A stretch of DNA of 64,000 nt from Phoronis australis (taxonomy: Eukaryota; Phoronida; Phoronidae): assembly GCA_002633005.1 (NCBI GenBank), contig NMRA01000227.1:504219-568218 (forward strand), written 5' to 3'. The translations under genes were made by a program, and so were the position numbers. Under the pieces are notes generated by a model. The model saw nothing but the letters and a program-made list of their open reading frames with translations. It searched no databases and was not told where the DNA came from. Positions within the stretch are counted from its first letter, which is position 1, and every line of letters starts with the position of its first letter. Positions 11,701 to 22,680 of the stretch are shown one piece after another.

Positions 11701-14700
11701 GTTTTGCTCAGTAAAAAAATGCATTGTCGTGTTTGCAACAATGCGTTTTCAATTGTGCTAGCTTTGACCAGACTCAGGAGCTTTAGACATACAGAACCCA
11801 GGTAAACTGTAAGATATTTTCCATAAATTGAACTGAGACTAAAGTAAAATATTTCATGAGCATATCACCAAGGGAATAGATAGACTTTTTTGTCAATTAC
11901 TCATTGACTCTACCAGTGTCACCTGTACACAAGGTTTGTGTACACAGATGATACTTGTTGGACACTATATCTTACACAAGGTTTGTGTACACAGATGATA
12001 CTTGTTGGACACTATATCTTACACAAGGTTTGTGTACACAGATGATACTTCTTGGACACTTTATGAATATGTACTATGATTTGTATCTAACGTATGGCAT
12101 TTATTACTAACTAAAACATGTTGTACCCATGTGCGTATTTAAGTTTTTGTACACATATCATAATAAATAACAGTTTTCAACCACTCACCTCTTGTGTTAT
12201 TCTGCAACAGAGCTTGTAGTTTAACCCAGGCAAACTAGATTTTGATAAAGTAGATTACCGGTATTAGGTTTTAATAAAGAGGAAGTTGGATATCGACTAT
12301 GACATCATCGTTGTTTTTGTTTAAATTTGAGGAAACTTTACCGTGCACACGTTGACTCAAATTTCTGATACAAAACTTAATTGAAATAATAGGCTTGAAG
12401 ATATAATATATCTTCAAGTCTATTATTTCAATGTTTTATTAGCTGTATATTCTAATTGAACAGGAGTTGCAAAAGTCAGACACAATACATCAACTGCCGG
12501 AAAGTATGCTGAAAATGATGATGACGACGAAGATAATTGCAGTGAAGTGGCCATCAGCCTGTTACATCATCTTGATAAAGAGGCTCCGGAAGATGTCAGT
12601 ACTGGCTCTCACTGTCCTTCTACATCTCAACAGGAGGAGCTGAACACGATGAGTCAAGACTCATTTCTGGCCAATATTGATGACATGGTGGTCATTGATG
12701 AGTACTGTGGTGAGAGTACAGACCTGGATGAACCTCATAAGGGGACACAACAGATCTCTACAGGTGAGGTCAGGGCAAACCATACCTGTTGACATAAAAA
12801 GTCTTATACAGCGATTGTTGTTTGTATAGACATTGGTTCAAAAGTTGATTATGAATTCTTATTTGATACATGAAAAATTATAGTGTATAGACTCGATTTA
12901 AATATAAAAGGCCAGATCAGCACATGCAAATGACTGATGGTCATCAGGATGAACTGTGCGTGTTCGTGAGACGGAAATGTCTCATTTTCTCTCATGTTTG
13001 TTTGTAAATGTCTATTGGTAATTTGGTTTATAACTGCACACCAGAGATTATGAGTGAGTGTGCATCAAGCTATCGAACAGAAAGTACAATCATGTTTTCA
13101 AACAACATTATACAACAACTAAAATCCAATCTTTGTATTATACAACAATAACAATCCAATCTTTGCATTATACCACAAGCACCTTTGGAATAAGCTGTAG
13201 ATGCAGTAACAGTGCAACAATACTAACAGTGCAGCAATACTGTAGCTAATGTCACATTTAATGTCAGCTTGTCAGGGTTAAGTTGCTTCCTTCACAGTAA
13301 TAGGAGTCTCTTTCACTTCATCTACAGTAGAGAAAGGAGTTTGATATGACTCAGTGACATTATATAGTGAGTTGCTGACTTACTGTATGATTCTTTATCC
13401 TGTTTCAGCCCAGGAGCACACTTCTACAGTTTATAGTGATTGTGCTGAAACTACAAGCTCAACGATAGAAAGACCAACATTCTTGTCGCCAGGTGGTCGA
13501 ATGCAGTCACCTATAATGCAACACAAACAGACACATGGTTGGGAAGTGATAAAGGAAGACAGGCCGGTAGAGTTGGACTTGTATCCAGACTCTGATGACT
13601 CATTGTTAGATGAAATGTCTGGTGCAAGTTCTTCATCTAGGAACATAGCTACGGCAGATATGTTGCGTGTGAGTGAATCTGAGTGTGAAAGCACTGACAA
13701 CACTGGGGCATTGATGTCCTGTAGAAAATCAGATGAACATCTAGACAAACTTGTCACTACTGTAAACTCAGGTCAGCGCATGGTCTTTTCAGGAACATCT
13801 CTAGATGAGAGTCCCAATATGTTTGAAGGAAACGTCCTCCCGTTGTTTGAAGACACTCACCAAGTCTTGAGTGAGGGTGTTGACAAAGAGCTTAACTGTG
13901 ATTCAGAGAACAGTCGGAAGCCTGTTGAACACAAATGTGACCTGTTTGATATAAGAGCTGCAAAAATTCCTTCAGCCTGTTGGGAAGATACTACTGAAAA
14001 AAAGTCAAATGTTTTTCAGCGCCTAGGTCCTTCAATTGATCGTCTGAAAACAAAGCTGATTAGGAAGTTGAGTGAAAAATCTCAGACAAGTCCTATAGAA
14101 GAACCTAGCAGAACTGGTGGGGAGACAAAAGTGTCCTGTCTTGTCCAAAAGTTTGAACAGGCTGACCACTGTCTAGTGAAGCAGGAATTTGAGAGTTCTC
14201 ACCAGGTTTCAGGTATTCATACTCTTAGTCAGAGACATGGTTTCAACCCTACCGACTGGATTAAAAAGGAACTGAAAAGCAGTGGAGATGAATCAACCAA
14301 AGTGGAACATTTAGAGGAGGAAGAGGAGGCTGTGAAATGTAGAGACCAGCTGAAAGTGCGCCATCTTGTGCAGAAGTTTGAAGAGAAGACCTGTAAGGAG
14401 ACACAGGCAGCAGCAGAGATTAGTGTCCAGGACAAGAAAGATGAAGCTAAGCAGCATCTGCCTAACTTGCGAAGAATGACTGTAGAAATCAACCAAGCTA
14501 AGGCAAAGTTTGTGGTGATGAAGTGGGGTTCTGAAGGCATACCAAATCCAGAGGTGAATCTTACCTGTGCCACTTATTTAAGGCGGAAGACTTCGTTGAA
14601 AGGTGTCATGGAAATAGGTCTTCTTGAGGGAGATCACCACTATGCTAGTAAACTAAGCACGTATTCTACTGCCAGTCGCAAGAGAAAACTAAATGAAGTC

Positions 14701-15339
14701 GAGCAGAATGAATGCCTGCCAGAAGATCATCCTGGCAAGAAAGTAAAGCTTAATCCTGAGCTTTCCAAGGAGCACCAAGAGCAGATGAAGACATGGCAGT
14801 CTCAGATTGACGAAACGGCGCGCAAAAAATTGGAGGATATTCGTGATAACTATGACTCCATCATGCGGAAGATCAGTTTTGATGAGCAACAGAGAGTGCA
14901 TGAGGTGCAGCGTGTCTACGCCTCTCGTTTTAGGAACATGCAAGGTAGACACTACCACGAGCTGAACCGTCTATCTCGTCTGCCGTACAACAGCGTCACA
15001 AACGCGCGCTACTTTCAGCTGCAGCGAAGGCACTATGAGGAACGCAAAGATGTGGAGAAACAGAAGGATGGCGAGTACGACAGTATCTCGGCGAAGTTCA
15101 AGCGACTTTTCAGAGCAGAGCGAGAACGGTTGGTCAAGCAGAACGAGGAGGTACTCGAGGCGTGTAATTTGCAAAAGGCTGCCACGTCATTGTTCTTGCC
15201 CGATGTCCAGTACGTAGAACTGGACGTGTCTGGTCAGCGTGACAAGAGATGTAGAACAGAGAAGTCGTTCTTGCCACAAGACATTGCCGAAGCCATTATG
15301 GAGGAGGAAAAGCTGTACGATTTCTTCTACGCAAACTAA
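5742..15339 (+). CDS. Gene A: large coiled-coil protein, unrecognised (5 coding exons)
   Basis: Spliced model 5742-5772, 7121-7345, 11423-11491, 12464-12763, 13409-15339. This is 2556 nt, 851 residues plus stop. Every junction has GT-AG ends and phase 1, and each join stays open, which is strong support for the model. Start: 'aaaATGG' at 5742, a good initiation context. What is seen: an N-terminal helical acidic segment (about 11-85), a DDDDED acidic run in exon 4, two copies of the hexapeptide LVQKFE (about 452 and 527), basic clusters SRKRK (about 631) and GKKVKL (about 650) resembling nuclear signals, then a long charged probable coiled coil (about 660-800) and a C-terminal tail. No catalytic motif or signal peptide is visible. 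A nuclear structural or chromatin role is inference only. No canonical poly(A) signal was found just after the stop. Confidence 0.85.
6783..6906. repeat. 62-bp tandem duplication in gene A intron 1
   Basis: Two head-to-tail copies of a unit starting 'acactctattg', with few differences. Non-coding. Confidence 0.9.
7121..7345 (+). CDS. Gene A exon 2
   Basis: Acceptor tataactgcag|AC and donor AAAG|gtaaga; 225 nt, phase 1 to phase 1. Encodes residues 11-85, acidic and leucine-rich, with several cysteines (for example SLCHAEFF and NLCNDG). Confidence 0.85.
8192..8392 (-). repeat. tRNA-derived SINE (minus orientation)
   Basis: The reverse complement has a box A match (TGGCTTAGTGG) and a box B match (GTTCAAATCC) about 35-40 nt apart. 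These are followed by a body that closely matches the plus-strand copy at 32160-32342: gctttactgg, then tctgagatccg/tctgagctcgg, then gaatgtatgca, then tgagaacctggatataat, ending ttccgg...gtgc. It is a full-length copy in gene A intron 2. RNA polymerase III promoter function is inferred from the boxes. Confidence 0.85.
8920..10715 (+). pseudogene. Decayed transposon-type gene in gene A intron 2
   Basis: Two coding-like blocks broken by stops and frame changes. Block 1 (about 8960-9300) reads in pieces such as RVVDEWKMYQ, VAVEGLWNDVFY and RLDYKYAQSNYQ. Block 2 (about 10380-10715) is a charged helical tail reading KLEKETAQKHQEKLKCEK, LKAANELMSEANAKL and KRDELSKRIDEIGGKRKHLE. The style resembles C-terminal parts of hAT-like transposon proteins of invertebrates. 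That assignment is by general pattern and uncertain. A ~410-bp dispersed repeat dimer sits between the blocks. Not a functional gene. Confidence 0.45.
9590..10200. repeat. ~410-bp unit, imperfect dimer
   Basis: The anchor 'gttgaataaaaggtca...atttcag' at 9629 recurs at 10038, about 409 bases on. It is followed by matching blocks (aaaatgca, then cacctgaaact, then ctgattggatggct, then gatgacctttgcac). The same blocks in the same order appear at 39560-40500. Non-coding dispersed family. Confidence 0.75.
10741..10956. repeat. 56-bp minisatellite, ~3.9 copies
   Basis: The unit starts 'ctgcagacatcaaagaat' and repeats at 10741, 10797, 10853 and 10909, nearly identical. It lies directly after the decayed transposon gene tail and appears to amplify part of it. 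Confidence 0.95.
11423..11491 (+). CDS. Gene A exon 3
   Basis: Acceptor ttttattttcag|AC and donor AAAG|gtatgc; 69 nt, phase 1 to 1. Reads D-SLETKDHPAEFLGSPITPGR-FK. Small but open, with good splice sites. Confidence 0.8.
11927..12064. repeat. 47-bp minisatellite, ~3 copies
   Basis: The unit starts 'acacaaggtttgtgtacac' at 11927, 11974 and 12021. Intronic, near-identical copies. Confidence 0.95.
12380..12432. repeat. ~25-bp near-perfect palindrome
   Basis: 'attgaaataataggcttgaa' reads into its own reverse complement with one mismatch (gcct/gtct) around an AT centre. AT-rich cruciform-type sequence just upstream of gene A exon 4. Confidence 0.85.
12464..12763 (+). CDS. Gene A exon 4
   Basis: Acceptor attgaacag|GA and donor TACAG|gtgagg; 300 nt, phase 1 to 1. 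Encodes an acidic stretch (ENDDDDEDNCSE) and a serine/glutamine-rich middle. Confidence 0.85.
13409..15339 (+). CDS. Gene A terminal exon
   Basis: 1931 nt; acceptor cctgtttcag|CC, stop TAA at 15337-15339. Encodes residues 209-851 without interruption, the longest open frame in the window. It contains the serine/acidic region, both LVQKFE motifs, the basic clusters and the charged helical C-terminal third, which ends EEEKLYDFFYAN. Confidence 0.95.
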
Positions 15340-17040
15340 TTTTTTGCTGCGTCTCGTTCACTTTTGCGCCATGTATGAAAGGTTCAACTATAGCTGGCGA
15401 GAAGAGGAGCTCGTTATTTTTCATGTTGATTTCTTTCTTGGCAAAAGTTGTTTTTAACATAGCCATTCCATATTATTTCCACTCGATCTTTATAATATAA
15501 GCATTTTTGTTAAAATCCGTTATTTTTAATTACTGACTTCTCAATTTATGATAGGCTGTAGTCAAAAGGAATGGACAAGGTGTTCATGCGACACCTAAGA
15601 GCACCCTGCACCTACTCATTATATTACCTTATCATTGAATGAAGTCATGAAAATTTCTTGTTCAGCTTTTGTTCAGTGGTTTTCAATGTCCAGATGACTG
15701 TTAATCTCGAATTCATTAATTAGACAATTCGCCTTCGGTAAAATTCTTCGGTTTACACTTTTTGCATTTCTGTGGGAATCGGTACATTTTCACCACAAAG
15801 CCCAAGGAAAGTGGCATGTCACAACATCAAAATGCCTTTGGCTCCAATCTCTTGTGCACTTAAGGGTCGTTTAGGGGGCATCGAGGAAATTTCGGCCTCG
15901 TGGCATGTTCGCAAACTGGCCATGTCTAACACAAAAAGCAAAATACAACGTTTGTGTAACTTGTCAAAAACCACGTCACGTTTGTAGCTGTGAATTTAAA
16001 ATAGCGCACTTGTTAAAGATCGGATTAGTAAGTAAAAGCTCAACTTCTGGTTTTTATTTCAGTTTTATTTCTGGATGCATTGCGTTTGACTAAACATTTT
16101 ACACCTGTATGTGTGTTTTAGCAAACTGATGCATATTGATTTATATTTTTGAACTCGACAAGGAGATGCCACGCTGTTTTTCTTGCAACCCTGCTCGGCA
16201 CTAGTTCGTCATTTTTAGTGCACGTTCGGCTCGCGGTGCTGGAACATATTTTTTTCAACAGAAAATAGTTTGTCATTTTTGATGTTTCAAAGACTACATG
16301 TATACGGATGCGCTGGTGGTAAAGGTGTATCAAAAAATTCACTATATTGTGCAGGACACTGACACGTACACCCATGGACCTCGTCTCGCAGAAACCCATG
16401 AGTCGCTCATCATTTGTTCCGGCTCTCCAGAGTGTAGGAAATACTTTTTATGAAATACGAGACAGTTATTGCGTTTAAGTACGGATATCTGTGGACCGAA
16501 GTTACCCCGGGCGTTGGCCGGACTTGCCCCATCTTTGGAAAAGTTTGGCATTTTTTACTTCATTGACCACTTCCCGCAATGCACATCGCACTTTTGTAAG
16601 TACAGTGAAATATAATCATCGATTGTATATCCCCAAAAAACTCCCTGAAAAGTTTTCAGGTTTAAAGCTGAGATTCTGTTATAAATGTCTAAACCGAACT
16701 AGCGTCGGTCTCCACTGTTGTTGCAGTTGGGGAAGGTTATTAAGTTTATGTCGGGCAGTATAAAAACACTTCCAAATTTGACAACATCGTGTGTCAGGAA
16801 TGGCTCATCGGATTCATGTTAAACTTTCAGATATGCTTCATCAATGAATTGTTGTCAGCCAATATGCAGTTAGCACTTGTTTTCAAAATGATCCAGTTTT
16901 GTTATTCCCAGTGTGTGGGAGGGCGCAGGTTGTTACAGACCTATGCTAATAGCTTTCGATGCGATGATAGACTGAAGACTGGTTCGAGTTAATCCTTTAT
17001 TAATATCGACCCCGTACGTTCACAAGCCTACTCAAACAAA

Positions 17041-17180
17041 ACGTCCAATGTAATGTCTATTCTACTCTCCAGCCAGTGCTGCGAAGCCTTGACTTGTAAT
17101 GAGCTGAGACACGTTCAACAACTCAACTGTAACTCTTCAGTAATTAACTGATGTTCAACTTTTATCTGCTAACTACTTTT
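17041..17180. repeat. Dispersed repeat, copy also at 20843-20980
   Basis: 'taatgtctattctactctcc' and 'agccagtgctgcgaagcctt' match taatgtctgttctatgttcc and agccagtactgcgaagtctt at 20853-20900, in the same orientation. Confidence 0.7.
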
Positions 17181-18002
17181 ACTGCTTTGCTGACTAATAC
17201 AAACGCGTGCTAGTGTATTTGTAGACTAACGCATAGTTCTAGAACTTTTCACTAGTTGAAGCACTTTCCAGAACCTTCCGGAATCTACCCAATCAGTCTT
17301 CAAACATATACTAGTCTCTAGAATATTCCAGACTGCATTAATCACTGCTATCGATGCTAGAGTCTTCTAGAAAATTCCACACTATACTGTAGTAAACAAA
17401 TTACACTGTACTAAACTTAGGGGTCATGTCAATCAATAACACTTACAGAACTAAAAACGAATTAAAACTAAGAACGCTGTCAGTCTAAATTCTGACAACG
17501 ATTTTTACGAAAAAAATTGCATAAAACGAAATGATAAGTGTTTTTGAGGAAAAATTTATGTCAAACAAAATTTGCTCTTGTTATTGATACCATTGATTTG
17601 CTATGAATGTGCCTTTTTTGCCAAATCTACTAAAAGACATGGTCACGTGACTAATTAAAAAATCAGCGGGTTAATATGTGGAACCAATAACTTTGAATGA
17701 CAATCGAAAGACTTTGAATTGATGACTGATGATTATGTTTCCACTTCAATAGTTTAGAACTCTTATGAATGAGGTGCCTTCATCTGATTATGGGAGCACT
17801 TGGAGTACACTCCAGTATTTACACACATGGATGTCTGCCTACCATGTACAACAAATGATGTTATTATTATTATTATTTTCCCGTTGTCTGCACTGTGGCT
17901 GTGGCCCTTGGGGACTTTTCGGGGGCACAAATTGAGCCAGATTTGATATTCGAGGTACCGGTGAAGATTTATGTAAATGAACAATCGTGCCACACTGAGC
18001 AC

Positions 18003-18160
18003 TGAATGACTGTAAAAGTGTTGTGCCTGTCGTCCGCCCACTGTGGAACGTGCCAATTATACTGCTGGGAACTAGTTGTATGACTGTAAACCTCTTCTGC
18101 CTGTCGCCCATCCATCGACCGTGGAACGTGCCAATTATGCTCCTGGCAACTAGCTGAGAA
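18003..18160. repeat. ~75-bp tandem duplication
   Basis: Two diverged copies sharing atgactgtaaa, then cctgtcg, then gtggaacgtgccaattat, then gaactag/caactag. Confidence 0.8.
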
Positions 18161-18364
18161 GTAATATATTTTAATACGAGTTCTCTTGCTCACTATCATG
18201 CCAAACCCATCAGCGTGTCACACAGCTCTTCATTGTGCACTGTGCTAGTGGGGAAATATAATAGTTTAAAGTGCCTTATGAACCCGCCTTCCATCACTTT
18301 TGATTCAAACCACTTAACCATGAAATTGGTATCAAATTGCCCCTTAATCAAATTTTAAGATCTG

Positions 18365-18500
18365 ATTTCAGGGCTTTGTAGGAACTGCCATGTCGTATTG
18401 CATGAGTCGGTTCGAGTCCCACCATGTCACACTGCTAAACCCTTGAGTCAGGTTTCAAGCTCCTCAGCTCGGTTTTAACCACATATTAATAAAGCATAAA
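18365..18500 (+). repeat. tRNA-derived SINE, partial or diverged
   Basis: Has a box B-like 'ggttcgagtccc' followed about 70 bases later by 'ctcctcagctcggttttaac'. The latter matches the ctcctctgagctcggtttta body of the 32160-32342 SINE. The 3' part differs. Confidence 0.6.
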
Positions 18501-19270
18501 AATATTTCCAGGTGATCAGTGCAATGGGCCCACATGCGAGGCCTGCGCACGTGGTACAACGTGTATCAGACCGCCTGCAATTATTTTTATTATTTTTATA
18601 TTGCATGAGTCCACAGCACTGCGCTGAGCATTGCCTCGAGGAATAACGAACTCTCAGTTTGTTGCAAGCCCATAAAACATTTCTAACCTGAAAAAGAAAC
18701 AAGTTGAGGACAATTTCACAGTAGTAAGTAGTCTAAATGAGACTTGACGGAACATGGTTTATAGTCGCTTTGAAAGCTTCTGTAAATTCGCCATCTGTAA
18801 AAAAACGACATTTACTGAGAGGTAATTCAAGGCTTGGGTACATTTGACAGTGTGATTGTTTGGGAACAGGTGCAGTTAGTGGTATTGCCACGGTGGGCCA
18901 TTCGATCTATGTGCCGCGTATGGTCCAGCTTAATACATATGTCATTGGGCAACAATCAGGTAGAAAAAATGGGCCGAGGTGGTATTTTTGAGATGCGTTC
19001 GTTGAAACACATACGCAAATCAGTGCAGATTAAAAAACTCATGTTACTCTGCCAGCTTCCACCTGGCGCAACATCAATGATAGAATCATTTGTTTATGTG
19101 CACATAATACGTGTGCAAAATGGTTTCAACAAATGAAAAATATAACCCAAGTAAAACGAAACGTTATGTCCGTAGCATCGTTGTCTCAGTCTTCGAACCT
19201 GATTGCGTCTACTTTTAGAAGGATTGTTTGTTCATTAGTTGGTCATTAACGCACGGTGTTGTCAATTCTA

Positions 19271-19467
19271 ATGACTTTCTTCACGAGTAGTGCTTCGTCG
19301 GAGGGAAGGGTGTGCAGAAACCAAAGAAAGTTTGCGTTGATCCACCTTCATGAGTTCGGATTTGAAAAGGTTTCGTTCAAAAGCAAGGTTCAAGAAGAGG
19401 TCACTGGTCTGATGACAAAATGACGTCACTTTAATGGCAAACTTTTAGATATTCAAACAAGCATTGG
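19271..19467 (+). pseudogene. CYP2 pseudogene, C-helix exon
   Basis: Frame from 19271 reads through GRVCRNQRKFALIHLHEFGF and EEVTGLMTK, then TGA, then continues in the same frame as RHFNGKLLDIQTSIG before GG|gtctct. The upstream boundary is uncertain. Confidence 0.75.
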
Positions 19468-19918
19468 GTCTCTTAGTATAAAACGTTTTAGAAAATTGTG
19501 CGCCTCTTTGAACAACGTGTGTTCACTTGCTGTGATTTGAAATTCAAAGTTTACGAAATGAGATAATGTGAAATCACCACCACTTTTAGACGGAACACAG
19601 TCGCTTAAATTGTTTACAAATACTATAGAAGCCACCCATAGGGTCTCCGTAGGGAATCTAGAATTCATGATATTATAAGGTTTTTTGATTGTTTCATGTT
19701 GAGGGGGTCCTCTGAAGCACTTTAGCTGGGATGTATATCAAGCACCATATGTAGATTATTTTGATGTCCTTACCATTATGTTTCCAAGGTCAGTGAAGTT
19801 TGGCCTAGTTTATAGGTCGCTAAATCAGGAATTTACATACTATAGATAGCCCCACTTTTGACGCTCAAATATAGGTTTCTTGGCTGTGTCATCTTTATTA
19901 GAATAAATCACACAACAA

Positions 19919-20560
19919 CGTCCGAGCAGCGTTTTTCTCGAAAGGGACACGTAACACCCAAAAGTTTCCCACGGCGTTTTTTTTTTCTTTTGTTTTAGTC
20001 GAATTAATGCGACAAAAACCTATGAAACGTCTGTCCCTCAAACTGGAAATTGTGAATATGTAAAGATGGGAGATTACTATAGTATTTCATATGAGATATA
20101 TTTCGCCGTGTGTGGAAATACGGGACATTTTGATGATATGGCAGAAAAAAATCAAAAAGTGGTACGGTTCGCCAAGAGTGTTGCATTTGTTTATGGGGTA
20201 AACTTTTCATTTTCTAAATTTTATTTCACGGGTATAGGTAAATCTTGCAGATTTACTGCTCAGAAGTCGAATCAGCAAAGCTGAAAAGATGCCAGAGGCC
20301 AGACTATTCCCGGCGTCCAGCGAGGGCCACAAGTCAGTGCGTATAAAGAATGACGAGCGTAATTGTCGGGTTTGTTGACTAATTTTCCAGAGAAATCGCT
20401 GGTTGTTTAAAAATCGTACCTTAAGAGTCTTGCTTGATGAACAAAAAGATGACAAAATGAAAATGAAGATATAAAATTAATCTTCATAAGATATTTACTA
20501 TAGATCACATGCGGGGGTTGGCATTCCATGGCTAGAGTTATATGATACCTGTGTAGGTCT
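19919..20560. repeat. ~0.65 kb dispersed repeat, copy 1
   Basis: Blocks 'gacacgtaacacccaaaagt', 'tactgctcagaa', 'gccagaggccaga', 'gcttgatgaacaaaa' and 'gcgggggttggcattcca' recur in the same order and orientation at 34925-35910. It overlaps the P450 pseudogene intron. Non-coding. Confidence 0.8.
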
Positions 20561-21452
20561 ATATTCCATCTTAAACCCTCAGTACTTTCAGTCACCGAAG
20601 GTAGCGCTTCTAAACTTTAAAATCACCAATCGGACCAATAAAAATCCAATCCTGGCAAGGAGGCACGAATTAATTGTTTCTTCTTTTGCGCAACCCGCTT
20701 GACATTTATTTTTGGTGGTGTGAAGATACAGTCCGGCTCCAGTCACTGAGGTCGAACCGTGAAGGTGAAGCGTCTGGCGTGCCTAACAGTCTTCATCAAA
20801 AGTCTAGGCTGTCTAGGTATTACCTACTAGAGAAGAAAATGAGTCCGACATAATGTCTGTTCTATGTTCCAGCCAGTACTGCGAAGTCTTGATTTGTGAT
20901 GGAGTTCCGAAGCGCTTCCAGCAACTATTACACTGGTTGGCACAATAAGCAATTGTCTCTTCAGCTGGCTATGGTTCTTTTTACTTATCATTTACACGAT
21001 GGAACACTCTTCTAGACTGTCATCTATTGTAAACAAATCACGTCATACCTAGCCCAATACAATAAAATACAATATAGTAGGATATAGACTGTCACCTTCA
21101 CTGGCCTGTTCCCACGGATCACGTGATGTACTATCTGCTAATAGACAAACAGAACAGCAAAGTAAAAGACCCATAGAACAAGAACTAGTGTCAGTCTGTT
21201 TCTGGCATAAACAAAAATAGAATGTTACATTGTGGCGATATTTAAAAATGCTCAATGTTGTCAGGATTGCAACCCAGCCAAAACTCTTCAGGATTAATAA
21301 CGACATGAAGCAACCAAAAAAGCCTGATACTACCAAGAATTTCTTGGAAACCGTTTCTTCGTTTTTCTTCTTGATGATCACAACAGTTTATCAGTTACAT
21401 CAATGACAGTTACTGGTACTTAATGAGTTTCTTTTCAGTTTTATACGACCAG

Positions 21453-21556
21453 TTCTGTGATGAATGTGATATGCTCAATACTACTAGGTCGACGTTTTGA
21501 TTACGAGGACAAGCGGTTTTGTTCCTTTCTGCAAAGGAGTAACGACAGTTTCACAA
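21453..21556 (+). pseudogene. CYP2 pseudogene, NVICS...RRFDYED exon
   Basis: Best acceptor is tatacgaccag|T, which restores a continuous frame with the previous piece. An upstream AG at 21438 would also leave an open frame. Donor CACAA|gtaaga. Confidence 0.8.
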
Positions 21557-22053
21557 GTAAGATATCTTCTGATAATGTACGTCTGTTTTTAATTCGGTCG
21601 TTCTGTGACACCAAAGAGAACTACGATCTATACCTTCACACGTGTCTTCGGTTATCACAGTCGAAATTCCTTTGCATCTGTTCTTCAAGATGACAGAAAC
21701 AGTGTACATTTAGCTCCAAAATTTGTTTATAAAATCACAAAACGTTTTTTAGTCGTGTAACCGGCGTAGCAGTTTTCCAAGTTCTGCTTGAGATCATTTT
21801 TGGCGCCTAAACTGACCCGTCCATCGTGGCGGCGACTACTAGAGATTAGTTTCAACCCAAAACAATCACGTAGTTGTTTCACTGCCCAGAAATCTCTAAT
21901 TTCAGCAAGGGACAAATTGACACCAATTTCACAGCAAGTGGTCGAATTAAAAAATTATTTTTGAGAAAGTTGGCGTCAAGCATTCACCGTAATCAGTTAA
22001 ATAGGAGTTGTTCTAAATTTCATAAGAAAATTGCGCGTTTATTCTTATTAAAG

Positions 22054-22205
22054 TGTTTCCTTTCTTGCGTTACGTTACCGGCGACGTGCTTGGAGTCAAC
22101 GTCATACTGAGAAATACTCAGACAACATGCAGAAATTTATAGACACTTGCCTTGAACGAATTAACTCTGATACAATAAGTGGAAAAGACGATTCTACGTT
22201 TTCAG
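22054..22205 (+). pseudogene. CYP2 pseudogene, FPFLRY...DSTFS exon with internal deletion
   Basis: Acceptor tattcttattaaag|TG. The first half (frame of FPFLRYVTGDVLGVN) and second half (frame of EKYSDNMQKFID) overlap on the same bases, which shows lost sequence plus a frameshift. Confidence 0.8.
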
Positions 22206-22340
22206 GTAAAACATACTTTAAAAACAGTATGCACCTACTAACGGCGAATGTTCAGTCTTTGGTTAACATCTAGCTCTCAGGTGCCGAAGGCCATAAAAAT
22301 CATAAGTATCATTTCTGTAAGTATCGATGAAAATATCTTT

Positions 22341-22418
22341 AAAATGCTATATCAGAAAGACAGTTTAAAATGCTATATCAGAAAGACAGTTTAAAATGCT
22401 ATATCAGAAAGACAGTTT
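22341..22418. repeat. 26-bp minisatellite, 3 exact copies
   Basis: Unit 'aaaatgctatatcagaaaga' plus cagttt, starting at 22341, 22367 and 22393. Confidence 0.97.
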
Positions 22419-22463
22419 AAATATCAAAGTCAAGAATCATTCCCTAATTACACACGGCCATTT

Positions 22464-22680
22464 CAGATTTAAGTAGTCTGACGCCTGATCCAGAGTCTCA
22501 GATTTAAGTAGTCTGACGCCTGATCCAGAGTCTCAGATTTAAGTAGTCTGACGCCTGATCCAGAGTCTCAGATTTAAGTAGTCTGACGCCTGATCCAGAG
22601 TCTCAGATTTAAGTAGTCTGACGCCTCATCCAGAGTCTCAGATTTAAGTAGTCTGACGCCTGATCCAGAGTCTCAGATTT
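22464..22680. repeat. 35-bp minisatellite, ~6.2 copies
   Basis: The unit starts 'cagatttaagtagtctgacg', repeating every 35 bases from 22464. The copies are identical except a G-to-C change in the fifth. The near-zero divergence points to recent amplification. Confidence 0.97.

Larger units (their letters stand above)
15340..19270. other. Spacer after gene A
   Basis: Contains 3' flank of gene A, dispersed repeats and short arrays (listed separately), and a (TTA)n run near 17865. No further coding exon found on either strand. Confidence 0.4.
19271..22205 (+). pseudogene. CYP2-like cytochrome P450, truncated pseudogene
   Basis: Three exon-like pieces in order on one strand. 19271-19467: C-helix region, QRKFALIHLHEFGF. 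21453-21556: NVICSILLGRRFDYEDKRF, the classic CYP2 segment. 22054-22205: FPFLRYVTGDVLGVN, then, in a different frame, EKYSDNMQKFIDTCLERI and DSTFS|gtaaaa. The pieces join in consistent phase (GG|T, then A|TG). Disablements: an in-frame TGA at 19421-19423; Cys instead of the heme-propionate Trp of the WxxxR motif (reads CRNQR); and a deletion with frame change inside the third exon that removes roughly 25 expected residues. No I-helix, ExxR or heme-Cys exon is seen downstream. Family assignment rests on motif knowledge. Confidence 0.8.

Noticed and set aside
16491-16763. Plus-strand frame near a CCCGGG, considered as an N-terminal P450 exon
   Set aside because: No proline-rich hinge or membrane anchor motif in any single frame.
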